The position numbers and the translations under genes were made by a program. DNA of 64,000 bases. Origin: Pseudohalocynthiibacter aestuariivivens (GTDB lineage: Bacteria > Pseudomonadota > Alphaproteobacteria > Rhodobacterales > Rhodobacteraceae). Shown one piece after another: positions 33,429 to 40,896 of this stretch; the stretch's first letter is position 1; each line of letters begins with the position of its first letter. Below the pieces are notes generated by a model. That model worked only from the letters and a program-made list of their open reading frames with translations, did no database searches and was not told the DNA's origin. The DNA lies in NCBI RefSeq assembly GCF_018457175.1, contig NZ_JAGFNU010000014.1, positions 1-64,000 of the forward strand. The letters are read 5' to 3'.

Positions 33429-33707
33429 ATGGAAGCCATTGGCCAGTTTATTCCGCTCATTTTGATCTTTGCGATCATGTATTTCCTGTTGATCCGCCCA
33501 CAGCAGAAAAAGGCAAAAGCCCATCAGGAAATGGTGATGGCATTGCGTCGGGGCGATCAGGTGATCACGCAGGGCGGTTTGATCGGAAAAGTGTCTAAGG
33601 TCAAAGAAGACAACGAGATCGAAGTGGAAATTGCTGACGGCGTGAAAGTGCGTGTTGTGCAGGCCACGATCGCGCAGGTTATCAGCAAAACCGAACCTGC
33701 GTCTTAA
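33429..33707 (+). CDS. yajC: Preprotein translocase accessory subunit YajC
   Basis: A 92-residue single-span protein of the SecDF-YajC complex. One N-terminal helix (FIPLILIFAIMYFLLI) is followed by the signature RPQQKKAKAHQEM and a small cytoplasmic domain (RRGDQVITQGGLIGKV). The start at 33429 is preferred over the long frame from 33267. It is the first gene of yajC-secD-secF. Confidence 0.96.
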   Translation: MEAIGQFIPLILIFAIMYFLLIRPQQKKAKAHQEMVMALRRGDQVITQGGLIGKVSKVKEDNEIEVEIADGVKVRVVQATIAQVISKTEPAS

Positions 33708-33728
33708 TCCTTTATTCGGGCAGAAAAC

Positions 33729-35390
33729 ATGCTTCAAATCCCTCTTTGGAAGCGGGTCACGATCTGGGCGTTTTGTGCGCTTGGGCTGCTGATGGCGATG
33801 CCAAACGCATTTTACACAAAGGTCGAAACCCACAATGATGCCCTTCAGGCCATTGAGCTGTCGGGGGAAACGCCGGAATTACTGGCAGATCAGGCAAGTT
33901 GGCCTGATTGGTTGCCTTCGTCGCTTATCAATCTGGGGCTCGATCTGCGGGGGGGTGCACATTTGCTGGCCGAAGTGCATGTTTCCGATGTTTACGAAGC
34001 GCGTCTTCAAGGAATGTGGTCTGAAGTGCGCGATGCGTTGCGCCCGGAACGTACAACCGTTGGCACAATCCGCCTTCAGGACAGCGCCGCCGACGAACTT
34101 CGTGTGCGTATCTCGCAGCCAGAGGGTATGGCGCGCGCGCTGGAGATCGTTCGCGGTCTTGCGCGCCCTGTCACAACATTGGCGGGTGTCGGTGCCAGTG
34201 ATATTGAGGTGCGCGCTGAAAACGATGTGATCGTCGTGAACCTTTCAGATGCCGAAAAGGTTGCGACAGATGAACGTACAGTTCAGCAATCGCTTGAGAT
34301 TATCCGCCGTCGTGTGGATGAGGTTGGCACCCGCGAGCCAACAATTCAGCGTCAGGGGACAGAACGAATTCTGATTCAGGTTCCCGGCGTTGGCTCGGCA
34401 GCTGAACTGAAGGATATTATCGGCACACCGGCAAAGCTGGAATTCAAACCGGTTGTTGGGCGTACGCAGGATAGCAACGCCAACCCCGGTGTTGGAAATG
34501 AGCTACTGCCTTCGATTGACGAAGAAGGCGTGTTTTACATTCTTGAACGCGCTGCTGTCGTGTCAGGTGAAGAACTCGTCGATGCACAGCCCAGTTTTGA
34601 CCAGAATGGGCGCCCTGCTGTCAATTTCCGCTTTAATCCGACGGGTGCACGAAAATTCGGAACTTATACTGCTGAAAATATTGGTTCTCCCTTTGCTATC
34701 GTGCTTGATGAAGAGGTTATTTCAGCACCTGTTATTCAGTCCCATATTCCGGGCGGATCAGGCATAATCACCGGGCGTTTTTCGGTTGAAGAGACGACCA
34801 ACCTTGCCGTGCTGCTGCGCGCAGGTGCATTGCCAGCGAAAATGACCTTTCTTGAAGAGCGCACCATTGGCCCGGAACTTGGACAAGACAGCATTGATGC
34901 GGGCAAGCTGGCCTGTATCGTGGCGTTTGCTGCCGTGTTGATCTTTATGGCGCTAAGTTATGGACTTTTCGGTCTTTTCGCCAACATCGCACTGATCATC
35001 AACGTTGGTTTGATTTTTGGATTGCTAAGCATGATTGGTGCGACGCTGACCTTGCCAGGTATCGCAGGTATTGTTCTGACAATCGGCATGGCAGTAGATG
35101 CCAATGTGCTGATTTTTGAGCGGATCCGTGAGGAGCTTAAAACCGCAAAAGGACCAGCCCGTGCGATCGAGCTTGGGTATGAAAAGGCGCTCAGCGCCAT
35201 TCTGGATGCCAACATCACCACGTTTATCACGGCCGTCATCCTGTTTGTCATGGGCTCAGGCCCTGTACGGGGTTTTTCCATTACGCTGGGGCTGGGAATT
35301 ATCACATCTGTCTTTACGGCGATTTTTGTAACCCGTGTGATGATCATCATGTGGTTTGAACGCCGCAAACCCAACACAATCGAGGTCTGA
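33729..35390 (+). CDS. secD: Protein translocase subunit SecD
   Basis: A 553-residue RND-type membrane subunit that uses the proton gradient to pull proteins out of the translocon. It has one N-terminal helix, a periplasmic P1 domain opened by LGLDLRGGAHLLAEV (about 61-75), and five further helices from about 395 on, with the conserved AVDANVLIFERIREEL. It starts 21 bases after yajC and ends three bases before secF. Confidence 0.97.
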   Translation: MLQIPLWKRVTIWAFCALGLLMAMPNAFYTKVETHNDALQAIELSGETPELLADQASWPDWLPSSLINLGLDLRGGAHLLAEVHVSDVYEARLQGMWSEVRDALRPERTTVGTIRLQDSAADELRVRISQPEGMARALEIVRGLARPVTTLAGVGASDIEVRAENDVIVVNLSDAEKVATDERTVQQSLEIIRRRVDEVGTREPTIQRQGTERILIQVPGVGSAAELKDIIGTPAKLEFKPVVGRTQDSNANPGVGNELLPSIDEEGVFYILERAAVVSGEELVDAQPSFDQNGRPAVNFRFNPTGARKFGTYTAENIGSPFAIVLDEEVISAPVIQSHIPGGSGIITGRFSVEETTNLAVLLRAGALPAKMTFLEERTIGPELGQDSIDAGKLACIVAFAAVLIFMALSYGLFGLFANIALIINVGLIFGLLSMIGATLTLPGIAGIVLTIGMAVDANVLIFERIREELKTAKGPARAIELGYEKALSAILDANITTFITAVILFVMGSGPVRGFSITLGLGIITSVFTAIFVTRVMIIMWFERRKPNTIEV

Positions 35391-35393
35391 GAG

Positions 35394-36362
35394 ATGCGTC
35401 TTAAACTGGTACCGTCCGAGACGAACTGGGATTTCTTCAAGCGCTGGAAGCTGTGGCTTGGTGTTTCGGGAGTGATGATGGTTGTGGCCTTTGTTTCCTT
35501 CATGTTGCAGGGCCTGAACTACGGCATCGATTTTCGCGGTGGCACAACCATTCGAACGGAAAGCGCACAGGCTTTGGATGTCGCCGCCTATCGTTCGGCG
35601 CTCGAGCCGCTGAACCTTGGTGATGTTTCAATTACCGAAGTTTTTGACCCGACGTTTGGGCCAAAGCAGAATGTTTCGATGATCCGTATTCAGGCGCAGG
35701 ACGATCAGGAAAGCGTGACCGTAGACCTGTTAGAGAGCGTGAGTGGAGCTTTGTTGCAGATTGATCCGGATATGAAGTTTCCATCTGTCGAATCCGTTGG
35801 GCCAAAGGTGTCAGGCGAGTTGATCCAGACCGCCGCCCTTGCCGTCGCTTTGGCGATCGGGGCGGTGCTGATCTATATCTGGCTGCGGTTTGAATGGCAG
35901 TTCGCGCTTGGGGCAGTCGCGGCCTTGATCCACGACGTTATCCTGACGATTGGAGTCTTTTCTGAGGTTCAGATAAAATTTGACCTTGCGATCATCGCGG
36001 CGCTTTTGACAATTGTTGGGTATTCGCTGAACGATACTGTTGTTGTGTTTGACCGGGTTCGTGAAAACTTGCGCAAATACAAGAAGAAGGACCTGAAAGA
36101 GGTTCTGAACCTTTCAATCAACGAAACGCTGTCGCGAACCATGATGACATCTGTCACGACCTTGCTTGCGCTGGTATCGCTCTACATTCTGGGCGGAGAT
36201 GTTATCCGCGGATTTGTTTTCGCGATGATCTGGGGCGTGATCGTTGGTACGTATTCCTCAATCTTCGTTGCATCCGCCTTCTTGCTGTATCTCGGTGTGA
36301 AACGTGACTGGACCAAGCAAGATGCTAACGCAGGTACCCAGTTTTCCGGCATAGACGCCTGA
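35394..36362 (+). CDS. secF: Protein translocase subunit SecF
   Basis: A 322-residue partner of SecD with six membrane helices. GIDFRGGTTIRTES (about 43-56) and the TM5/6 block SLNDTVVVFDRVRENL are family hallmarks. It starts MRLKLVPSETNWDFFKRW, with the aromatic amphipathic segment before the first helix. The next gene begins two bases after its stop. Confidence 0.97.
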   Translation: MRLKLVPSETNWDFFKRWKLWLGVSGVMMVVAFVSFMLQGLNYGIDFRGGTTIRTESAQALDVAAYRSALEPLNLGDVSITEVFDPTFGPKQNVSMIRIQAQDDQESVTVDLLESVSGALLQIDPDMKFPSVESVGPKVSGELIQTAALAVALAIGAVLIYIWLRFEWQFALGAVAALIHDVILTIGVFSEVQIKFDLAIIAALLTIVGYSLNDTVVVFDRVRENLRKYKKKDLKEVLNLSINETLSRTMMTSVTTLLALVSLYILGGDVIRGFVFAMIWGVIVGTYSSIFVASAFLLYLGVKRDWTKQDANAGTQFSGIDA

Positions 36363-36363
36363 T

Positions 36364-37113
36364 ATGGAGGCGCTGAGCGCCGTTTTTACCATTGACGGTA
36401 TTTGGCTGCTGGTGATTGGCGCTTCTATCGCAGGTTTGGTGCGGGGCTTTTCAGGCTTTGGAACCGCAATGGTTTACCTGCCGTTAGCAGGGCAGGTCAT
36501 ACCGCCCTTTGAGGCGCTGACCACGATGATCATTATGGATATGTTCGGCCCAATACCCATTGTGCCGCGCGCATTGCGTGATGGTCATCCGCGCGATGTC
36601 CTGCGGCTGGGAATGGGTATGGTTGTTACGCTGCCCCTTGGTGTTTTGCTGTTATCCGTGATCGCTGCAGAAGTCTTTCGATATGGCGTTTCATTTGTGT
36701 CGCTTGCACTGCTAGGTCTTCTTGTTGCAGGTGTGAGGTATAATAAACCTTTAAAAAACCACATGATGTTTGCCGCAGGCGGACTTGCCGGATTTCTTGG
36801 TGGCAGTGTTGGCCTGGCCGGGCCCCCGGTGATCATGCTTTACATGGCGAGCCCACATCCAGCCGAAGTCATTCGCGCAAATACGCTGCTGTTCCTCATC
36901 CTTGCAGATATCTCTATGATTGTCGTATTCCAGATCGGTGGTCATCTTGTGGTTTCGGCAATCTTTACGGGTATCATTTTGGTCGTTCCGTACCTGTTGG
37001 CCAATCTCGCTGGGGCTGCTATTTTCAAACCGGGCCGGGAACGGGTTTACCGTACTGTTGCCTATCTGATTATCGCGGTTTCCGCCCTGTCTGGGCTACC
37101 GTTGTTTGACTAA
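36364..37113 (+). CDS. TauE/SafE-family membrane transporter (second copy in window)
   Basis: A 249-residue protein of the TauE/SafE family with about eight hydrophobic segments. The two family repeats show as GLVRGFSGFGTAMVYLPL (near residue 24) and AGFLGGSVGLAGPPVIMLYM (near 140). It is from a different subgroup than the gene at 8223 and is tightly packed between secF and the Mth938-like gene, so it is likely cotranscribed with the secretion genes. Substrate unknown. Confidence 0.87.
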   Translation: MEALSAVFTIDGIWLLVIGASIAGLVRGFSGFGTAMVYLPLAGQVIPPFEALTTMIIMDMFGPIPIVPRALRDGHPRDVLRLGMGMVVTLPLGVLLLSVIAAEVFRYGVSFVSLALLGLLVAGVRYNKPLKNHMMFAAGGLAGFLGGSVGLAGPPVIMLYMASPHPAEVIRANTLLFLILADISMIVVFQIGGHLVVSAIFTGIILVVPYLLANLAGAAIFKPGRERVYRTVAYLIIAVSALSGLPLFD

Positions 37114-37123
37114 GGATGCTGCT

Positions 37124-37477
37124 GTGCAACTGAACGAAATGAACTTTGCCGACGCTTTACCAATAGAAGGATACGGTCCGGGCTTTTTTAGGGTCGGCGG
37201 GAAGGTCTACAATAACGCCATTCTGGTGATGCCTACCGGGGTAGTGGAATGGCAGGGCTACGACGATTCGGAATCACTGTTGGCGAAAGCCGACGAGATT
37301 GACGTGCTGTTCATCGGCACAGGCGCTGAAATAGCCCATATACCCGCACACCTTAGGACGGCGCTTGAAGCTGCAGAGATTGGCGTCGAAACCATGGCCA
37401 GCCCGTCTGCCTGCAGAACCTATAATGTTTTGTTGTCAGAAGGCCGTAGAGTCGCAGCCGCGTTACTATGTGTGTGA
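37124..37477 (+). CDS. Mth938-like (DUF498) protein
   Basis: A 117-residue soluble protein of the Mth938/DUF498 family, whose mitochondrial relative NDUFAF3 helps assemble respiratory complex I. Conserved segments are GPGFFRVGGKVYNNAILVMP and LFIGTGAEIAHIP, followed by ASPSACRTYNVLLSEGRRVAAALL. The start chosen is GTG at 37124 with AAGGA seven bases upstream; a TTG at 37106 in the same frame is less likely. In many Rhodobacterales this gene sits between secF and ccmA, as here. Confidence 0.88.
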   Translation: MQLNEMNFADALPIEGYGPGFFRVGGKVYNNAILVMPTGVVEWQGYDDSESLLAKADEIDVLFIGTGAEIAHIPAHLRTALEAAEIGVETMASPSACRTYNVLLSEGRRVAAALLCV

Positions 37478-37519
37478 TCGCGCTTTTCGCTGTCGCTTCT
37501 TTAGGCTAAGCCCTTACCC

Positions 37520-38134
37520 ATGAGTTTTTCCATTTCCAACCTTGCTTGTGCCCGTGGCGGTATTCCGGTGCTGGAAGGGGTGTCTTTTACGCTGGAAGCA
37601 GGGCAAACGCTGCTGTTGCGCGGGCCAAATGGTATTGGAAAAACAACGCTGTTGCGCACAATTGCCGGGCTACAGCCTGCTGCTCACGGATCAATTACAC
37701 CTGGCGCAGATCAGATCGCATATGCCGCGCACGCAGATGGGTTGAAGGCGACCCTGACTGTCAAAGAAAACCTGCGGTTTTGGGCAGATGTTTTTGGCTG
37801 TGATGATATCGAACCCGCGCTTGTCGCGTTCAACTTGACAGAGCTCAGAACGCGACTTGCGCACAACCTGTCTGCTGGCCAGAAACGCCGCCTTGGGCTC
37901 GCGCGGCTTTTGGTGACCGGGCGGCCCATTTGGGCACTTGATGAGCCAACGGTTTCGCTTGATCAGGAAAGTGTTGGCTTGTTCGCCACAGCTGTTGCCG
38001 CGCATTGCCGGGCAGGGGGCATAACGCTGATTGCGACACATATCGACCTTGGCATTGAAGCCGAGGCTCTGGACCTGACGCAGTTTCGGGCCGATCGGCA
38101 GTCAGAAGATCATTTTGATGAGGCGTTTTTATGA
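37520..38134 (+). CDS. ccmA: Haem exporter ATPase CcmA
   Basis: A 204-residue ABC ATPase that, with CcmB, drives release of haem-loaded CcmE in cytochrome c maturation. Walker [10 protein letters not shown] (about 37-45), signature LSAGQKRR, and Walker [13 protein letters not shown] are present. Length matches the family. It overlaps ccmB by four bases. Confidence 0.95.
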   Translation: MSFSISNLACARGGIPVLEGVSFTLEAGQTLLLRGPNGIGKTTLLRTIAGLQPAAHGSITPGADQIAYAAHADGLKATLTVKENLRFWADVFGCDDIEPALVAFNLTELRTRLAHNLSAGQKRRLGLARLLVTGRPIWALDEPTVSLDQESVGLFATAVAAHCRAGGITLIATHIDLGIEAEALDLTQFRADRQSEDHFDEAFL

Positions 38135-38787
38135 TCGCGCTTTTGATACGAGATCTGAGACAGGCAACACGCGCAGGCGGCGGCTTTGGTCTGGCGCTGG
38201 CTTTCTTCCTGATCGTCACGGTTCTTGTTCCATTTGGCGTAGGTCCTGAGAGTGCGGTCCTGGCGCGCATCGCTCCGGGCGTTTTATGGGTTGGCGCACT
38301 TTTGGCCTGCCTGCTTTCGCTTGACCGCATCTTTGCGCTGGATTTCGAGGATGGCTCGCTCGATTTGCTGGCGACTGCGCCAATCCCCATGGAGGCGGTT
38401 GTGGTTATCAAGGCATTGGCGCATTGGCTGGTCACTGGGGTGCCGCTGACACTTGCAGCACCTGCGCTTGGGGTCTTGCTGAACCTACCTCAGGGTGGGT
38501 ATGGCTGGCTTGTCCTGACGCTGGCTCTCGGGACACCGGCACTTTCGATGATTGGCACCTTTGGCGCCGCTTTGACGGTTGGGTTGAAACGCGGTGGGCT
38601 GTTGCTTTCGCTGCTTGTTCTTCCACTTTATGTGCCCACATTGATCTTTGGTGCGGAGGCGCTGACCCGTGGCTTAGCCAGTCTAGATAACGCGACACCG
38701 CTTCTGATGCTGGCAGGAATTACCTTTGGAGTCATTGCAATCCTACCCTTCGCCGCGGCTGCGGCAATCCGCATCAATTTACGATAG
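38131..38787 (+). CDS. ccmB: Haem exporter permease CcmB
   Basis: A 218-residue membrane protein with six hydrophobic segments. It begins [18 protein letters not shown], the usual opening, and has the conserved [23 protein letters not shown] segment (two parts around residue 68-90). It works with CcmA and CcmC. Confidence 0.95.
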   Translation: MIALLIRDLRQATRAGGGFGLALAFFLIVTVLVPFGVGPESAVLARIAPGVLWVGALLACLLSLDRIFALDFEDGSLDLLATAPIPMEAVVVIKALAHWLVTGVPLTLAAPALGVLLNLPQGGYGWLVLTLALGTPALSMIGTFGAALTVGLKRGGLLLSLLVLPLYVPTLIFGAEALTRGLASLDNATPLLMLAGITFGVIAILPFAAAAAIRINLR

Positions 38788-38842
38788 GCCGAATGCGGTT
38801 ATGATCACCCGCAACAACCAAAAAGAACCATAGGTAAACGCG

Positions 38843-39571
38843 ATGTCGCTTTGGGAATATGCAAATCCGAAAAAGTTCATGCAGACCTCGCAGGTCTTGC
38901 TGCCATATTTTGCTGTGCTGGCTGCGGTTTGTCTGGTTATCGGTCTTGTCTGGGGATTTTTCTTTACCACTGACGACTATCGGCAGGGTGCCACAGTCAA
39001 AATCATATATCTGCATGTTCCCGCTGCGATGATGGCAATAAATGCCTGGGTGATGATGCTGATCACTTCGCTGGTCTGGCTTGTGCGGCGTCACCATGTG
39101 TCTGCTCTGGCGGCAAAGGCGGCAGCGCCGATTGGGCTTGTGATGACTTTGATTGCCTTGATAACAGGTGCGGTCTGGGGACAGCCCATGTGGGGGACAT
39201 GGTGGGTTTGGGACCCGAGACTTACGTCTTTCCTGATCCTGTTTTTGTTTTACCTTGGCTATATCGCGTTGTGGGAAGCGGTGGAAAACCCTGATACCGC
39301 TGCGGACCTTACCTCGATTCTATGTCTTGTTGGGTCCGTTTTTGCGCTGCTTAGCCGTTATGCAGTGAATTTCTGGAATCAGGGGCTGCACCAAGGCGCT
39401 TCACTTTCGCTTGATGAAGAAACCAACGTTCATAACGAATATTACCTGCCGTTGCTTTTCTGTATTGCGGGGTTTGTTCTGTTGTTTGTCGCGCTTGTTC
39501 TGCTGCGCACACGGACAGAGATACGCTCACGCCGCATACAGGCAATCATGGCACGAGAGAGGCTTGGATGA
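38843..39571 (+). CDS. ccmC: Haem-handling protein CcmC
   Basis: A 242-residue six-helix membrane protein that loads haem onto CcmE. The tryptophan-rich WWD motif is in MWGTWWVWDPRLTS (about 115-128), with flanking His residues in YLHVPAAMM and NFWNQGLHQGASLS as haem ligands. Its stop codon overlaps the start of ccmD. Confidence 0.96.
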   Translation: MSLWEYANPKKFMQTSQVLLPYFAVLAAVCLVIGLVWGFFFTTDDYRQGATVKIIYLHVPAAMMAINAWVMMLITSLVWLVRRHHVSALAAKAAAPIGLVMTLIALITGAVWGQPMWGTWWVWDPRLTSFLILFLFYLGYIALWEAVENPDTAADLTSILCLVGSVFALLSRYAVNFWNQGLHQGASLSLDEETNVHNEYYLPLLFCIAGFVLLFVALVLLRTRTEIRSRRIQAIMARERLG

Positions 39572-39726
39572 TGCCCGATCTTGGAAAATATGCTTTAGAA
39601 GTTTCTGCAGCCTACGGCGCTAGTATTTTGCTTCTGCTGTCACTAGTTCTAATGAGTTGGACAAAAGGGCGTAAAGTACGCCACCAACTTAGAGAATTGG
39701 AAAAGAGGCGCGCAAAACGTGACTAA
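39571..39726 (+). CDS. ccmD: Small haem exporter subunit CcmD
   Basis: A 51-residue single-span protein stabilising the CcmABC-CcmE complex. It opens MPDLGKYALEVSAAYGAS, then a membrane helix (ILLLLSLVLMSW) and a basic cytoplasmic tail (RHQLRELEKRRAKRD), exactly the CcmD pattern. An ATG at 39568, overlapping the ccmC stop, is an alternative start adding one Met. Its end overlaps the ccmG start by eight bases. Confidence 0.92.
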   Translation: MPDLGKYALEVSAAYGASILLLLSLVLMSWTKGRKVRHQLRELEKRRAKRD

Positions 39727-40246
39727 ACTGAATCCCCTGATGGTTGCTCCACCGTTGGTTTTCGCTGCGTTCGCGCTGATGTTTTATTTTGGCCTTGGTA
39801 AGGATGATAGCCACCCCTCTGCCAGACAGGGAGGGCCTGCTCCTGCTTTGTTTTTAAGCCCTGTTGGACCTGAACCCACCTTTGGTGATGCAGAGTTGCG
39901 CGAACCGGGAGTAAAACTGGTAAATGTTTGGGCCAGCTGGTGCACACCTTGCCGCGCTGAGCATCCAATCCTCGTGATGCTGGCCGAAGAAGGCTTGCCG
40001 ATTTACGGGATCAACCGTGATACGGATGTGGACAAGGCGCTTGATTTTCTGGAGGAGCTTGGCAATCCGTATACTGCGCTTGGCATGGATCAGGGTGCTC
40101 GCACCGCGATTGAATGGGGTGCGACAGGGGTGCCGGAGACCTTTATCATCGACAGCGAAGGTATCGTTGTCTTGCGGTTTGCCGGGCCAATCACGCAACG
40201 GGTTCTGGAAAGTACGGTTCGACCAGCGATAGAAGCCGCCAAATAG
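39719..40246 (+). CDS. ccmG: Thiol:disulfide interchange protein CcmG/DsbE
   Basis: A 175-residue membrane-anchored thioredoxin that keeps apocytochrome c and CcmH reduced in the periplasm. One N-terminal helix (about 8-25) is followed by the thioredoxin fold with active site WASWCTPCRAEHP (about 74-86) and the cis-Pro segment GATGVPETFIID. Start GTG at 39719 lies inside the end of ccmD. Confidence 0.95.
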   Translation: MTKLNPLMVAPPLVFAAFALMFYFGLGKDDSHPSARQGGPAPALFLSPVGPEPTFGDAELREPGVKLVNVWASWCTPCRAEHPILVMLAEEGLPIYGINRDTDVDKALDFLEELGNPYTALGMDQGARTAIEWGATGVPETFIIDSEGIVVLRFAGPITQRVLESTVRPAIEAAK

Positions 40247-40268
40247 ATAGGTTTGAGGTCAAAGGGAC

Positions 40269-40700
40269 GTGATGTTCTGGTTCGCACTTTTCATTGGCGC
40301 AATCCTCTTCCTGATTGCAGCGATACATCTCATCTGGGCCTTTCGGATCTGGTGGCCCGGCGGGGACGAAGAAAGCCTCGCGCGCAGCGTTGCAGGATTT
40401 CGAAACATCAGAAAGATGCCCAGTGCATTGCAATGTGGCGCCGTATCGTTTGCGATGGTGGGTGCTGCCGCTGCAGTCATTTATCTAGGGGCAGGGTCAC
40501 CGTTTGGTGGGTCAGTCTGGCTGCAAACGCTTTGTGCGCTTATTGCAGCAGTGTTTCTGACAAGGGGTGTTTTAGGGTTCACGCAGTTTTGGGCGGGCCT
40601 TACACCGGAATTTCCATTTCGCACTTTAGACAGAAAATACTATTCGCCACTGTGCATTCTGCTTGGCGTCGGTATTGTTATGATTTTGATCTTGGGGTGA
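40269..40700 (+). CDS. DUF3995 membrane protein
   Basis: A 143-residue protein with four hydrophobic segments and a short, Trp-rich cytoplasmic or periplasmic loop (IWWPGGDEESLARSVAG). This fits the DUF3995 family, whose role is unknown. It follows ccmG by 22 bp on the same strand. The late motif LDRKYYSPLCILLG is also family-like. Confidence 0.8.
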   Translation: MMFWFALFIGAILFLIAAIHLIWAFRIWWPGGDEESLARSVAGFRNIRKMPSALQCGAVSFAMVGAAAAVIYLGAGSPFGGSVWLQTLCALIAAVFLTRGVLGFTQFWAGLTPEFPFRTLDRKYYSPLCILLGVGIVMILILG

Positions 40701-40706
40701 CAGAAC

Positions 40707-40805
40707 TTACAGAGCCAGTGCAAGAAGCACAGCAGCTTCCAGCAGGACAATCGGGATCCCGAACTTAATAATGAGGCGATTTTGTGGCACTCTTAGATCT
40801 ATCAT
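40707..40805 (-). CDS. 32-residue membrane peptide
   Basis: A very short reading frame encoding MIDLRVPQNRLIIKFG, then a hydrophobic helix (IPIVLLEAAVLLALAL) that runs to the stop. The ribosome-binding site AGAAAGG stands six bases before the ATG, better than many large genes here. It lies between convergent DUF3995 and the acnA terminator. No family is recognised. The basic N-terminus and terminal helix fit a membrane-inserted regulatory peptide or a subunit of a larger complex, which is inference. Confidence 0.5.
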   Translation of the reverse strand: MIDLRVPQNRLIIKFGIPIVLLEAAVLLALAL

Positions 40806-40840
40806 GCCTTTCTATCTAAAGTATAACTCTTAACAAAAAT

Positions 40841-40866
40841 ATAGGGGGCGCTCGAAAACGCCCCCC
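40841..40866 (-). terminator. Rho-independent terminator after acnA
   Basis: On the minus strand a GGGGGCG/CGCCCCC stem with a TTTTCGAG loop is followed by TATATTTTTG. It starts about 30 bases after the acnA stop. Confidence 0.85.
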
Positions 40867-40896
40867 AAAACTGGAAACAATGTGTTTCGTTGAGGA

